Origin: Gordonia insulae
Lineage (GTDB): Bacteria > Actinomycetota > Actinomycetes > Mycobacteriales > Mycobacteriaceae
Assembly: GCF_003855095.1 (NCBI RefSeq)
Contig: NZ_CP033972.1
Coordinates: 4,092,001 to 4,156,000 of the forward strand
Reading direction: 5' to 3'
Length of the DNA: 64,000 bases
The notes under the pieces were generated by a model, which saw only the letters and a program-made list of their open reading frames with translations, did no database searches and was not told the origin of the DNA. The stretch's first letter is position 1, and each line of letters starts with the position of its first letter. Made by a program: the position numbers and the translations under genes. Positions 1 through 7,795 of the stretch are shown here, in pieces.

Positions 1-26
1 ACCACCAACTGTGCTTTCGTGAACTG

Positions 27-779
27 ATGAGTCCGCTGTCGACCGCTCCCGCGAGCGCGTCGAGGCCTGCCCGCCGGTCCCCGCGAGACCACGGGCTCCT
101 CCCAATTCTGTGCATCCTCACCACGCTGCTCCTGGCCGGCTGTGCGCCGTCGCCCGGCCCAGACTTATCACCGACGAACGGTTCGCCCGTCCTCTACGTC
201 CTCGGCGACTCCTACGCCACAGGCTTCACCCACGGCGAGGACAACGCCTATCCCGAGGTCATCGAAGACCGCACGTGCTGGGACGTGGAGGTCGACGGTG
301 AGGACGGCACCGGGTACGTCAATTCCGGCTCGCGCAAGAACGGACAGTCGACCTACCCCGAACGAGTGCCGCGCGCAGCCAGCGCGCATCCCCGCATTGT
401 CCTGATCCAGGGCAGCGACAACGACATTCGATACCCACCCGAACAGATCACGCGCGCAGCCGAACGCACCTACGACGAAGTACGCACTGCCCTCCCGGAC
501 GCCCGCCTGGTTGCGGTCGGGCCGGTCCAGGTTCCGGCGATTCCGCTGCCTCAGCTCGAACGAGTACGCGACGCGCTGGAGCGGGCGACGGCGGCGAAGG
601 ATGTCCAATTCATCGACCCCATCGCACTGAACTGGATGTCAGACCCGCGGCTGTTCGAGTCCGACGGCGCGCACCCGACCCTGCGCGGACATCGACACCT
701 CGCATCGGACATCATCCGACAACTGTGGGTTGGTGGCTCGCCGACGGAGTGCATTTCGACAAGTCCATCTCGCCGCTGA
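27..779 (+). CDS. SGNH/GDSL-family hydrolase, predicted lipoprotein
   Basis: This 250-residue protein looks like an exported GDSL/SGNH esterase. An arginine-rich N-terminus leads into a hydrophobic stretch ending in a lipobox, LLAGC, with Cys39 as the likely acylated residue, so it should be a membrane-anchored lipoprotein. The nucleophile block GDSY lies at residues 60-63 (Ser62). The later DGAH (Asp213, His216) matches the C-terminal Asp-His of the family, and GSDND may be the Asn block. The substrate cannot be read from the sequence. The ATG overlaps a TGA at 25-27 that could end a gene lying outside the window, which would make the two coupled. No clear Shine-Dalgarno is seen. Family assignment is good; function is only an ester-hydrolase guess. 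Confidence 0.8.
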   Translation: MSPLSTAPASASRPARRSPRDHGLLPILCILTTLLLAGCAPSPGPDLSPTNGSPVLYVLGDSYATGFTHGEDNAYPEVIEDRTCWDVEVDGEDGTGYVNSGSRKNGQSTYPERVPRAASAHPRIVLIQGSDNDIRYPPEQITRAAERTYDEVRTALPDARLVAVGPVQVPAIPLPQLERVRDALERATAAKDVQFIDPIALNWMSDPRLFESDGAHPTLRGHRHLASDIIRQLWVGGSPTECISTSPSRR

Positions 780-890
780 TCGAGGGAACCAACCCGGAGG
801 CGTCTGCGTCCAAGAGTCACGGGGAGCGCCACACGGGCTCCGCGTCGCCGTAACAGTACGTGGTGCCGTAACGGTGTCCCACTGGGGCGC

Positions 891-906
891 GATAGCGTAC
901 GATATC
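891..906. promoter_or_regulatory. Imperfect palindrome, candidate VapBC operator
   Basis: GATAGCGTACGATATC reads as its own reverse complement at 14 of 16 positions. It sits just upstream of the ribosome binding site (AGGGAGG at about 914-920) of the antitoxin gene. VapB-family antitoxins normally autoregulate through such palindromes, so this is the probable operator; binding is inferred. Confidence 0.5.
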
Positions 907-925
907 ACCAGGTAGGGAGGTTCCC

Positions 926-1147
926 GTGAGCGATATCCTGATTCGAGGCGTCCCCGATGACGTGGTGGCCGCAATCGATGCGCGCGCCGCGCGGTTGGGT
1001 CTTTCGCGGACCCAGTACCTGCGCCGTCGGCTTGCTCTCGATGCTGGTGCCGAGTCGACCTCCGTGACCGTCGAAGACCTGCAGTCGTTTGCCGACACGT
1101 TCTCCGCGCTCGCCGACGATCACCTGATGTCGCAAGCGTGGCAGTGA
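926..1147 (+). CDS. vapB: Antitoxin of a VapBC pair, ribbon-helix-helix type
   Basis: This 73-residue protein begins with a ribbon-helix-helix DNA-binding fold: a short beta strand (ILIRGVP) followed by two helices ([15 protein letters not shown], then [10 protein letters not shown]). It should bind its own promoter as a dimer and use the C-terminal tail (about residues 48-73) to mask the active site of the PIN toxin encoded next. The GTG start is supported by AGGGAGG five bases upstream. The gene overlaps the toxin gene by 10 bases, the normal coupled arrangement of type II systems. The palindrome at 891-906 is the likely operator. Confidence 0.88.
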   Translation: MSDILIRGVPDDVVAAIDARAARLGLSRTQYLRRRLALDAGAESTSVTVEDLQSFADTFSALADDHLMSQAWQ

Positions 1148-1551
1148 CGAACTCGTGGCTGATCGATAAGTCGGCACTGGTTCGTCTTGCCGGCAGTCCG
1201 GACGCCCGTGAGTGGGCGCTACGAATTGAACGGGGGCTTGTCTGCATCGCGACGATGACCCGACTCGAGGTTGGCTACTCAGCCAGGAATGCGCACGATG
1301 CACGGACAGCTCTGCGGAGCTCCCCGCTATCGGCGATGCCCGTGGAATACGTCACGCCAGCGATCGAAGATAGAGCGCTAGAGGTCCAACTCCAGTTGGC
1401 CGAGCAGGGACACCATCGCGCGCCCTCGATACCAGACTTGATGATCGCGGCCACCGCAGAATTGGCCGGTCATTGTGTCCTGCACGTAGACAAGGATTTT
1501 GAGCATATTGCCGGGGTGACCGGCCAGCCCATCGAACGATTGTCGACGTGA
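1138..1551 (+). CDS. vapC: PIN-domain ribonuclease toxin VapC
   Basis: This 137-residue PIN-domain protein carries the expected acidic metal-binding residues: Asp10 (LIDKSA), Glu44 (RLEVGYS), Asp100 (IPDLMIAA) and Asp118/Asp120 ([10 protein letters not shown]). VapC toxins are Mg-dependent RNases that cleave specific tRNAs or rRNA when released from VapB. The reading frame overlaps the antitoxin stop by 10 bases, with GTG at 1138; a second GTG at 1144 is an alternative start. All catalytic positions are present, so the toxin looks intact. The RNA target cannot be predicted. Confidence 0.9.
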   Translation: MAVTNSWLIDKSALVRLAGSPDAREWALRIERGLVCIATMTRLEVGYSARNAHDARTALRSSPLSAMPVEYVTPAIEDRALEVQLQLAEQGHHRAPSIPDLMIAATAELAGHCVLHVDKDFEHIAGVTGQPIERLST

Positions 1552-1556
1552 CTTCG

Positions 1557-2510
1557 TCATAGACTCTCAAGAAACTCCACCATCTTCGCATTCACCCGAT
1601 CCGGCTCCTGCATCTGCACAAAATGACCAGCTCCCGGAATGAGCTCGACGTTGCGTAAATCGGGGACGAGCGAGGCCATGGCGGCGAGCGGATCACGGCC
1701 CATCATCGCGAGAACCGGGTCGCGGTCGCCCGCGATGAAAACGGTCGGCGCGAGGACCAGTTTGTCGTGCAGCTCGGCATTCTGTTCCCACACGAGGTCG
1801 GCGGCGCGGTACCAGTTGAGTCCACCGGTGAATCCGGTTCGCGTGAATTCGTCTACGTAGTAGTGGAATTCGTCGACCGAAAACCACTCCCACGGGAGTG
1901 GCGGAGCCGGTGGCAGCACATCGAGGTAGCCGTTGTCGACGGCGGGATGCTCCCAGCAGGTCAGGTAGCGGTCGGTGTCGCTCAAGGCCCAGAACACCCG
2001 TCGGAGGAACTCATCGACGTTGGTGTCGAGCTCTTCATCGGCGACACCGGGTTGCTGGAAGTAATGCATGTGGAAGAAGTGGTCGCGGGCGAGGAATGCG
2101 GAGATCTCGTTGGGCCGCATCGGTGCTCGTGGTGTCAGAGGAACACTCAGCTGGATCAGCCCGGCGACGCGCTCGGGAATCCAACGAGCCAGATCCCACA
2201 CCAGATGGGCGCCGAAGTCGTGTCCGGCGAACACTGCACGCTCGACGTTCAGCGCGTCGAGCAGTCCTTCCATATCCGCGACGGTGGTCGCGCGGTCGTA
2301 GGCGCCGACGTCGGTCGGTCGGCTGCTGCGGCCGTAGCCGCGCATGTCGGGGGCGATGGCGTGCCACCCGGCGCCGGCGATCGCCGGGAGCTGGTGTCGC
2401 CAGGAGTAGCCGAGTCCGGGGAAGCCGTGACAGAGGATGACCGGATCGCCGTCGCCTTGCTCGGTGATAGCCAGGTCGATGCCGTTAACGTGCAGCGTTC
2501 TCGTCGACAT
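1557..2510 (-). CDS. Alpha/beta hydrolase, epoxide hydrolase-like
   Basis: This protein of about 317 residues has the order of motifs of soluble epoxide hydrolases: oxyanion HGFP (28-31), GYGRSS, the nucleophile elbow GHDFGA with Asp98 instead of Ser, a cap region containing tyrosines (NWYRAADL), a GDRDP acid loop and a terminal GAGHFVQ histidine. An Asp nucleophile supports epoxide or haloalkane hydrolysis rather than esterase activity. The ATG at 2510 lies about 12 bases after GAGGAG; an ATG at 2522 is also possible and would start two bases after the preceding stop. It is the last gene of a minus-strand run (HNH protein upstream) and ends five bases from the convergent vapC end. Confidence 0.85.
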   Translation of the reverse strand: MSTRTLHVNGIDLAITEQGDGDPVILCHGFPGLGYSWRHQLPAIAGAGWHAIAPDMRGYGRSSRPTDVGAYDRATTVADMEGLLDALNVERAVFAGHDFGAHLVWDLARWIPERVAGLIQLSVPLTPRAPMRPNEISAFLARDHFFHMHYFQQPGVADEELDTNVDEFLRRVFWALSDTDRYLTCWEHPAVDNGYLDVLPPAPPLPWEWFSVDEFHYYVDEFTRTGFTGGLNWYRAADLVWEQNAELHDKLVLAPTVFIAGDRDPVLAMMGRDPLAAMASLVPDLRNVELIPGAGHFVQMQEPDRVNAKMVEFLESL

Positions 2511-2526
2511 TTGTGTGCTCATCTCC

Positions 2527-3597
2527 TCATCCCGGCCACTCGAAGTCCACCCGCGCCAACAGCCCAACCCGATTGCGCCCCTGCCACACTGGTGTGCTCG
2601 GCGGCTGTGTGGCGTAGAGACCGCGTCCGGCGGTCACGACGCGCTCATACTGGCTGGGCCAGTTGATCTCAGCGGCAAGCCCATCGAGCACCGGCCGCCC
2701 GCGATCAAGTGCTCGTCCGACGTGCTCCGGCGCGGGCAACAGATCGGACTTGCTCGAGTTGCAGCCCTGGCAGGCCAGCACCAGATTCGTCAGTCCGTCG
2801 ATCCCGACCCGCGACCACGGGAGCACATGATCGACGTGCCGGCCGCTCCGGGTCGACGCGCTGCAGTAGAAGCACGTCGGTCCGAACCGCTCAGTCAGCG
2901 CGTCACCGGCACGCTGCAGCGATACCCTGTCGGCGCCGAACAGGTGGTGGGCGAGGTCGAGCCCGTCATCGAGCACAGACTTGTTCATGCGCCGTACGTC
3001 GTCGACCCAGGCGAGCTGGAATGCGGGCTTCAGGAGCGGCGCCAGGCGCGCGAGGGTCACACAGACGCCTGGAAACAGGGTGAGCGCGTTGCCGTGGTCG
3101 GCGATCACCCGCTTCGATGCGGTGCCCATCCACGAGTCGTCGTACAGAAAGCGCTCGTTCTCCGCGGTGGTGGTCAGATTCTGTAGCAGTTTCAGCGGAT
3201 AGCGAACCAGCGTCTGCTTCACCGTGGCGTGCGCCACCAGGTACTCGCCCGATCCCTGTGCGACAACCAGATCCACCGACGGCGTGCGATGCGTGGCGGT
3301 GACGGAGGAGCGAAGGTTGGCGACGGCGTCGAAGATGACGCCGCGTCCATCGGAGGATTGCCGCAGTCGATGACCGTCGAGTGGTCGCATCTGTCGCCAA
3401 TAGAGTTCGATGACGCGGGTGGTCAGGTCGTCGAGGTCGACGTCCACCGCAGCGTCCAGGTCGTCGGGCACGGACTCGACCGCGAGGTCCAGCAGCGCCA
3501 TGAGCACTGCCAGCTTGTAGGTGGCGGTGCGACGGCCGCTCTCGAGCACCGCGACCAGCTTCTGGCCGAGCGTCAGCGGATCGGTGAGAGGCGGCAT
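2527..3597 (-). CDS. HNH endonuclease family protein
   Basis: This 356-residue protein has a long N-terminal alpha-helical region and a clear HNH nuclease motif in its last third: CFYC, then HVDHVLPWSR, then NLVLACQGCNSSKSD. The two CxxC-type pairs make a zinc ribbon around the catalytic HVDH. Such stand-alone HNH proteins occur in accessory and defence loci, but no partner gene is recognised here. It lies between a small C-terminal-TM protein and the epoxide hydrolase in one direction, with only 12-16 base gaps, so it is probably cotranscribed. Its DNA target and role are unknown. Confidence 0.8.
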   Translation of the reverse strand: MPPLTDPLTLGQKLVAVLESGRRTATYKLAVLMALLDLAVESVPDDLDAAVDVDLDDLTTRVIELYWRQMRPLDGHRLRQSSDGRGVIFDAVANLRSSVTATHRTPSVDLVVAQGSGEYLVAHATVKQTLVRYPLKLLQNLTTTAENERFLYDDSWMGTASKRVIADHGNALTLFPGVCVTLARLAPLLKPAFQLAWVDDVRRMNKSVLDDGLDLAHHLFGADRVSLQRAGDALTERFGPTCFYCSASTRSGRHVDHVLPWSRVGIDGLTNLVLACQGCNSSKSDLLPAPEHVGRALDRGRPVLDGLAAEINWPSQYERVVTAGRGLYATQPPSTPVWQGRNRVGLLARVDFEWPG

Positions 3598-3609
3598 CAG
3601 GAGTTCAGC

Positions 3610-4035
3610 CTAGGCCAGCAAGAAGTACGGAACCAGACCGAACACCAATCCCAACAACATCATTCCGCCGACGACTCCGACGACGATCCCGAATCCGTTC
3701 CACGGTTGCGGACTCGGACCGAGCGCGCCACGACTGAATGTCCACACCGGTGCCCGGTACTCGACGACAGTCGGCTGCTGTGGGTGAACAGTGACGGATA
3801 GTTCTGCCGGCCCGACCCGCGACGGCAGGTAGTACGGCACGTAGACCTGCAGATGGTAGCGACCGGGCGGCACAGGGATGACGTTGTGGCCCCAGCGCGT
3901 GTGCGGGACCTCCCAACCGTTGACAAAGATCTTGGGACGGACGAAGGCGAAGAGGAACGCGAGCACAAAGTGTTGGGCGTCGACGACGATCGCCGACTGC
4001 GGTGCTGGACCGAAGTTGTAGCTCGGTGTCGTCAT
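3610..4035 (-). CDS. Conserved-looking protein with C-terminal membrane anchor, unknown function
   Basis: This 141-residue protein is not recognised. It has a beta-rich N-terminal domain (about residues 10-95) with the stretch NGWEVPHTRWGHNVIPVPPGR and a tyrosine-rich VYVPYYLPSR. Then comes a single hydrophobic segment (about 115-140, GIVVGVVGGMMLLGLVFGL) that should anchor it with its bulk in the cytoplasm or, less likely, outside. It sits 15 bases after the broken gene at 4051-4444 and 12 bases before the HNH gene in the same direction. Nothing in the sequence points to a biochemical activity. Confidence 0.65.
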   Translation of the reverse strand: MTTPSYNFGPAPQSAIVVDAQHFVLAFLFAFVRPKIFVNGWEVPHTRWGHNVIPVPPGRYHLQVYVPYYLPSRVGPAELSVTVHPQQPTVVEYRAPVWTFSRGALGPSPQPWNGFGIVVGVVGGMMLLGLVFGLVPYFLLA

Positions 4036-4050
4036 CCGATCCCGTCTCGA

Positions 4051-4444
4051 TCAGCGCTCGTACAGACTGCCGATGAACGCAGCCACGTTCTGTTCGATGA
4101 TCTCGTGCTGCCAGCCCGCGATGATGGGGAACAGCTCGATGTAGGTGATGTCCTGCGACGTGATGCTCTCGAACGGACCCGGCCGTCGGGTAGTTGGTGA
4201 CGACGTGGGTGGTGGCGTCGAACAGTTCTTGCCGAAGGTGTCGCGGCGCTATCAGCAGGTCATCGTTGGCGACGTTCGCCTGGTGGATGTACCAGGCGGC
4301 GTGATCGGCGTCCATCATGGGATCGTCGGCGGCGTGCAGATTCCACAGGAGTGAAAGGGCTTGTGCCTGTCGAGAACCGAGGTGGCTTGTGTAGTCGGTG
4401 CAGGGGCGCGGGAACACATAGTCGGGGTGGAGGATCGGGAGCAT
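4051..4444 (-). pseudogene. Frameshifted unknown protein (about 130 residues if repaired)
   Basis: The first frame runs from ATG at 4444 (MLPILHPDYVFPRP) to about residue 87 (VTNYPT, near 4186). It then becomes an implausible His/Arg-rich stretch. From about 4185 another frame gives a convincing continuation, GPFESITSQDITYIELFP and then AGWQHEIIEQNVAAFIGSLYER, ending at a TGA at 4051. The switch maps to the GC-rich stretch near 4176-4190, and the total of 394 bases implies one extra base. The protein is acidic and helical with no recognised domain. It could be a true pseudogene, a programmed frameshift or a sequencing error. Confidence 0.6.
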
Positions 4445-4487
4445 GTGCCGCGGTCCGGTTAGAGGAGTGCCAGCATGGGTTCATCGC

Positions 4488-4766
4488 TCATCGTGCACGT
4501 CTGTCGAACATCGCGATCCCGAACGAGGACGCAAGCCAAGTCAGCGGAATCCACACGTAGCAGGACAGCGCGTACCAGAGGCTGACTACGGCGAAACTCG
4601 CGCCAAGGCCAGTAGCGCCGGGACCTCTGTGGGGCACTATGCCGATGCCCCAAAACGCAATCATGAAGAGGGCATAGCTGATCGGAATGGAGACCAGGAA
4701 GAGCTTGAGTGAGTATGGTCGCAGCAGGGGAGATCGCTCCTCGCGTTCGGCGTCAGTTGCCTCCAA
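4488..4766 (-). CDS. Small two-helix membrane protein, candidate immunity protein
   Basis: This 92-residue product has two hydrophobic segments (LFLVSIPISYALFMIAFWGI and ASFAVVSLWYALSCYVWIPL) and a charged N-terminus. A TTG start at 4766 is chosen because GAGGTG lies four bases upstream and the gene overlaps the stop of the preceding large ESX-type protein by 14 bases. That tight coupling directly behind a putative secreted effector suggests a cognate immunity or membrane-protecting protein. This is inference from position only; no family was recognised. Confidence 0.6.
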   Translation of the reverse strand: MEATDAEREERSPLLRPYSLKLFLVSIPISYALFMIAFWGIGIVPHRGPGATGLGASFAVVSLWYALSCYVWIPLTWLASSFGIAMFDRRAR

Positions 4767-6006
4767 CGGACACCTCGTGATGGCCGGGGAGGTGTTTAGC
4801 GGGTCCCCATGGGTCTGATGGATCTGGCATGAACTTGTAGACGGGGGTGGTGGTGCCGGACTCGCTGTCGTTATAGACCTCCCAGGCTGGATAGTTCGGC
4901 AATTGACCGTCCAGTGCGGGTGCAGCTCCGTCAAACGGTTCTGTGATGAGAGTGCCCCGCACACTTGTGCCGACGGTGCTCGACGCCCATTGCCCGACTT
5001 TCTGGTCGTAGAACGGCATGTACGGATCCTTGGCCTCGAACGTCACCTGGACTCGATCTCCGTCTTGAGCTACCCCCATGGTCGGGGTGCCGACCTTGAC
5101 CGCGCCCGAAGGGATCTCGACGGACGGGTTCTGCCGCATCACAACCACGCCGCGGTCGTAGTCGACGTAGATGGAGACACGGCTATCCTCTGGCCCTGCA
5201 TTCGGATCGAATCCGCGTGCGTCTCCTCGATTCTGGTAGGGAATATTGTTCACGCTGTCGCGTGGAATGAATGCATTGATTCGTTGAAGGCCGCCCCCGG
5301 GCACTTTGTCGATAGTTTTGACCACGACTGACGAATCGACGCCCTTGTTGACGGGGTTGTATGTATTGGTGTCCAGAATCTCCGCAAGCTTCCAGTCGTT
5401 GTCGGTCCGTGGATCAAAACCGAATCGATCGTGAAATGCCTTTATCTGGTTCTTCTTTCGAGTGACGCTACTCGTGTTGGTGAGTGGGTCGACGTCCTCG
5501 ACTGGAAGATCGCCATCTGCCCCATCGATCACAGCCGCGAGGTCGTCGTCTACCCGTCCGGCCTCGACAAGTAGTCGATCGAGTCGATCTTGGATAGCCT
5601 GCTTTTTCATCAAGTAATCGGTCTGCTGTGCGGTAGACCAGGTTGGCCAGAGCGGAGGGGTTGGGCCGGCGACTTTTCCGTCAGGCTGGACGGACAGCCC
5701 AAGTGAGTTCGCGTCCGATCGGATCGAAGCAAGCTTCGACTTCACGCTGTCGATATCGTCGGCGGCCTGTTTTGCGGCGAGACTGATCGTTGCAGCTTGG
5801 TCTCGGTGAGCGGAAAAATCTTTGATCGTTTGACTGATCGAATCTTTGGACGCTTCGGCAGTCTTCCCAGACCACGAATTGAACACGTCGAGATTGGTGA
5901 AGCGGGTAATGGTGGTATCGCAGTTTGCGATATTCGCCTGCGTCTGACGAAAGACTTCCCGCACCATCTCAGAGTTCCAGCGGTCGATATCCCCGACAGA
6001 TACCAT
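4753..6006 (-). CDS. Large ESX/WXG-type partner protein with unknown C-terminal domain (putative effector)
   Basis: This 417-residue protein starts with an LXG/ESX-like helical hairpin: DIDRWN near the N-terminus, a W-x-G turn (FNSWSGKTAEAS, about residue 45) and long helices to about 180. A linker is followed by a distinct domain from about 190 to the end, beginning near FHDRFGFDPRTDNDWKLAE, with beta-rich segments and no catalytic motif I recognise. The N-terminus resembles that of the protein at 30916-32211 (MxxxxDIDRWN). Its ATG abuts the stop of the WXG100 gene (TAGATG) and its end overlaps the small membrane gene. The arrangement fits a type VII-secreted polymorphic effector, but toxicity is not shown. 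Confidence 0.72.
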   Translation of the reverse strand: MVSVGDIDRWNSEMVREVFRQTQANIANCDTTITRFTNLDVFNSWSGKTAEASKDSISQTIKDFSAHRDQAATISLAAKQAADDIDSVKSKLASIRSDANSLGLSVQPDGKVAGPTPPLWPTWSTAQQTDYLMKKQAIQDRLDRLLVEAGRVDDDLAAVIDGADGDLPVEDVDPLTNTSSVTRKKNQIKAFHDRFGFDPRTDNDWKLAEILDTNTYNPVNKGVDSSVVVKTIDKVPGGGLQRINAFIPRDSVNNIPYQNRGDARGFDPNAGPEDSRVSIYVDYDRGVVVMRQNPSVEIPSGAVKVGTPTMGVAQDGDRVQVTFEAKDPYMPFYDQKVGQWASSTVGTSVRGTLITEPFDGAAPALDGQLPNYPAWEVYNDSESGTTTPVYKFMPDPSDPWGPAKHLPGHHEVSVGGN

Positions 6007-6330
6007 CTAGTCGAGCCTGAGTGATCGGTCGGACGCCGAGGGCCGGAGATCCTCGGCGTTCTCTAGTTCGACCTGCACAAAAGTCTCGTGTGCGATCCGA
6101 AGCTCTTCCGTATGGCGGTGAACCCTGTCTGCCAACCGCTGATGCTCGCGTTCCCACCGGCTCGCCAACTTGGCCATGGACTGCCCCGAACTGCCGGCCC
6201 ATCCCGAGGAGATGCTGTCGCCGACCGCGCTTCCGAATCGGCTGAACTGATCGGCACAATCGCCATGCCAGGAAGTGATGCGGGCACGCGCCGCGATGAG
6301 CTCGGCGGGGTCGACTTCGAAGTCGGTCAT
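6007..6330 (-). CDS. WXG100-family (ESX) protein
   Basis: This protein of about 107 residues is a predicted helical hairpin with the defining turn GWAGSSG at its centre, as in EsxA/EsxB-like proteins. ATG at 6330 (MTDFEVDP) is preferred over a longer upstream form because the extension has no WXG100 character; no strong Shine-Dalgarno is visible. Its TAG stop is immediately followed by the ATG of the large partner gene, so the two should be translationally coupled and probably form a heterodimer or export pair. No ESX secretion machinery (EccC, EccD) lies in this window, so export would rely on a system encoded elsewhere. Confidence 0.8.
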   Translation of the reverse strand: MTDFEVDPAELIAARARITSWHGDCADQFSRFGSAVGDSISSGWAGSSGQSMAKLASRWEREHQRLADRVHRHTEELRIAHETFVQVELENAEDLRPSASDRSLRLD

Positions 6331-6592
6331 GCGGTGCAGACTAGCAACTGGCCGTGCACACAGCAGTCGTGTCATTCATCCAGGCCACAGACGCTTGGTG
6401 TGTACCAGCCCGCCACGTTCATTGGGCCCGGCGGACCGCACAGCAAATTCGCTGGCTGATGCGTCGATCTCGGGTGGCTTTGGTGACATCGTTCGATGCG
6501 TCACGCGACGAGGCTTGAGCCAGAATCTGACGAGGACTTGTCCATACTGCAGACTGCGCTCCACTGCCCGGATTCGGGACGACCGCGCTGAT

Positions 6593-6645
6593 AAGTGAGG
6601 GCACACAGGAGCCATGCCCTCACTTAGCCGCCAAGCGAGGGCATG
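6593..6645. promoter_or_regulatory. Three mutually complementary repeats, possible alternative hairpins
   Basis: AAGTGAGGGC (6593-6602), GCCCTCACTT (6616-6625) and AAGCGAGGGC (6633-6642) can pair in two exclusive ways. One is a perfect 10-bp stem between the first and second. The other is a 13-bp stem with one mismatch, CATGCCCTCACTT with AAGCGAGGGCATG (6613-6625 and 6633-6645), around a 7-base loop. The element lies about 90 bases before the DUF808 gene and could be an attenuator-like leader or a set of operator sites. The rest of 6331-6735 shows no gene. Confidence 0.5.
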
Positions 6646-6735
6646 CGTCAGTCGGACCCCCGACGCACCTCCCGACCCCACCCACCGCAGGGCATACTTG
6701 TTCCTGATTCGTGCACCTTTCGTCTGGAGGTTCCT

Positions 6736-7707
6736 GTGGCCGGTGGCCTCGTGGCTTTGTTGGATGACATCGCGGCCCTGACCAAGGTGGCCGCGGCGTC
6801 GATCGACGACATCGGCGCCGCAGCCGGTAAGGCCAGCATCAAGGCAGCAGGCGTGGTCGTCGACGACACGGCCGTGACACCGCGGTATGTCCACGGCTTC
6901 ACCCCCGATCGTGAACTGCCGATCGTCCGCAAGATCGCCGTCGGCTCGATCCGTAACAAACTGCTGATCATCCTGCCGGTGGCGATGATCCTCAGTCAGT
7001 TCCTCCCGCAGGCGCTGCCGTATCTGCTGATCGCCGGCGGTCTGTTCCTGAGCTACGAGGGTGCCGAGAAGGTCTACGAGGCGCTCGGTGGCGGGCACGG
7101 GCACGACCACACCGACGAGGTGCCGGTGTCGGAGAAGGGGCCGGAGTTCGAGAAGTCGATGGTCAATGGTGCCATCCGCACCGACCTCATTCTGTCGGCG
7201 GAGATCATGGTGATCTCACTGTCGTCGGTCGAATCCGAACCGTTCCTCACCCGGCTGCTGGTGCTCATCGTCGTGGCGTTCCTCATCACCGCACTCGTCT
7301 ACGGGGTGGTGGCGCTGATCGTCAAGATGGACGACGTCGGGCTCGCCTTGGCGCAACGGCAGTCGACGGTGAGCCAGAAGATCGGCCGCGGCTTGGTCAA
7401 AGCGATGCCGAAGATCATGTCCACCCTGACCGTGGTGGGCATCGCCGCGATGCTGTGGGTCGGCGGCCACATCCTGATCGTCAACGTCGGCGAGGCCGGA
7501 TTCCATTGGCCCGCCGACCGACTGCACGACATCGAGCACTGGTTCGAGGAACTCTCCCACGGGTTCGGCGGCGTCCTGTCGTGGACGGCGGGCACCGTGG
7601 TCTCGGCGCTCGTGGGATTGGTGATCGGCGCGATCATCGTGGCGATCATGCACGTCATCCCGAAGCGTGGCGGCAGGAGAGAAGCAGCGGCTCAGTCACC
7701 GGAGTGA
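6736..7707 (+). CDS. DUF808-family (YedI-like) membrane protein
   Basis: This 323-residue integral membrane protein matches the DUF808/YedI pattern. It opens with GGLVALLDDIAALTKVAA and continues with the conserved SIDDIGAAAGKA and KAAGVVVDD blocks. Several hydrophobic segments follow (LLIILPVAMILSQFLPQALP, LLIAGGLFLSYEGAEKVYE and more). A His-rich insert GGGHGHDHTDE lies near residue 120. The GTG at 6736 is chosen because GGAGG is five bases upstream and the family starts at this point. The family is widespread in bacteria but its function is not established. The unusual complementary repeats at 6593-6645 lie in its probable leader. Confidence 0.85.
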   Translation: MAGGLVALLDDIAALTKVAAASIDDIGAAAGKASIKAAGVVVDDTAVTPRYVHGFTPDRELPIVRKIAVGSIRNKLLIILPVAMILSQFLPQALPYLLIAGGLFLSYEGAEKVYEALGGGHGHDHTDEVPVSEKGPEFEKSMVNGAIRTDLILSAEIMVISLSSVESEPFLTRLLVLIVVAFLITALVYGVVALIVKMDDVGLALAQRQSTVSQKIGRGLVKAMPKIMSTLTVVGIAAMLWVGGHILIVNVGEAGFHWPADRLHDIEHWFEELSHGFGGVLSWTAGTVVSALVGLVIGAIIVAIMHVIPKRGGRREAAAQSPE

Positions 7708-7795
7708 GTGGGATCGTCTCGGCGCCGTCCGCGGCTGCAGAGGCCAGCGCTGTTTGCGGACTCGGCGGCGCTCGTGATCGTGCTGTACTGGAGAA

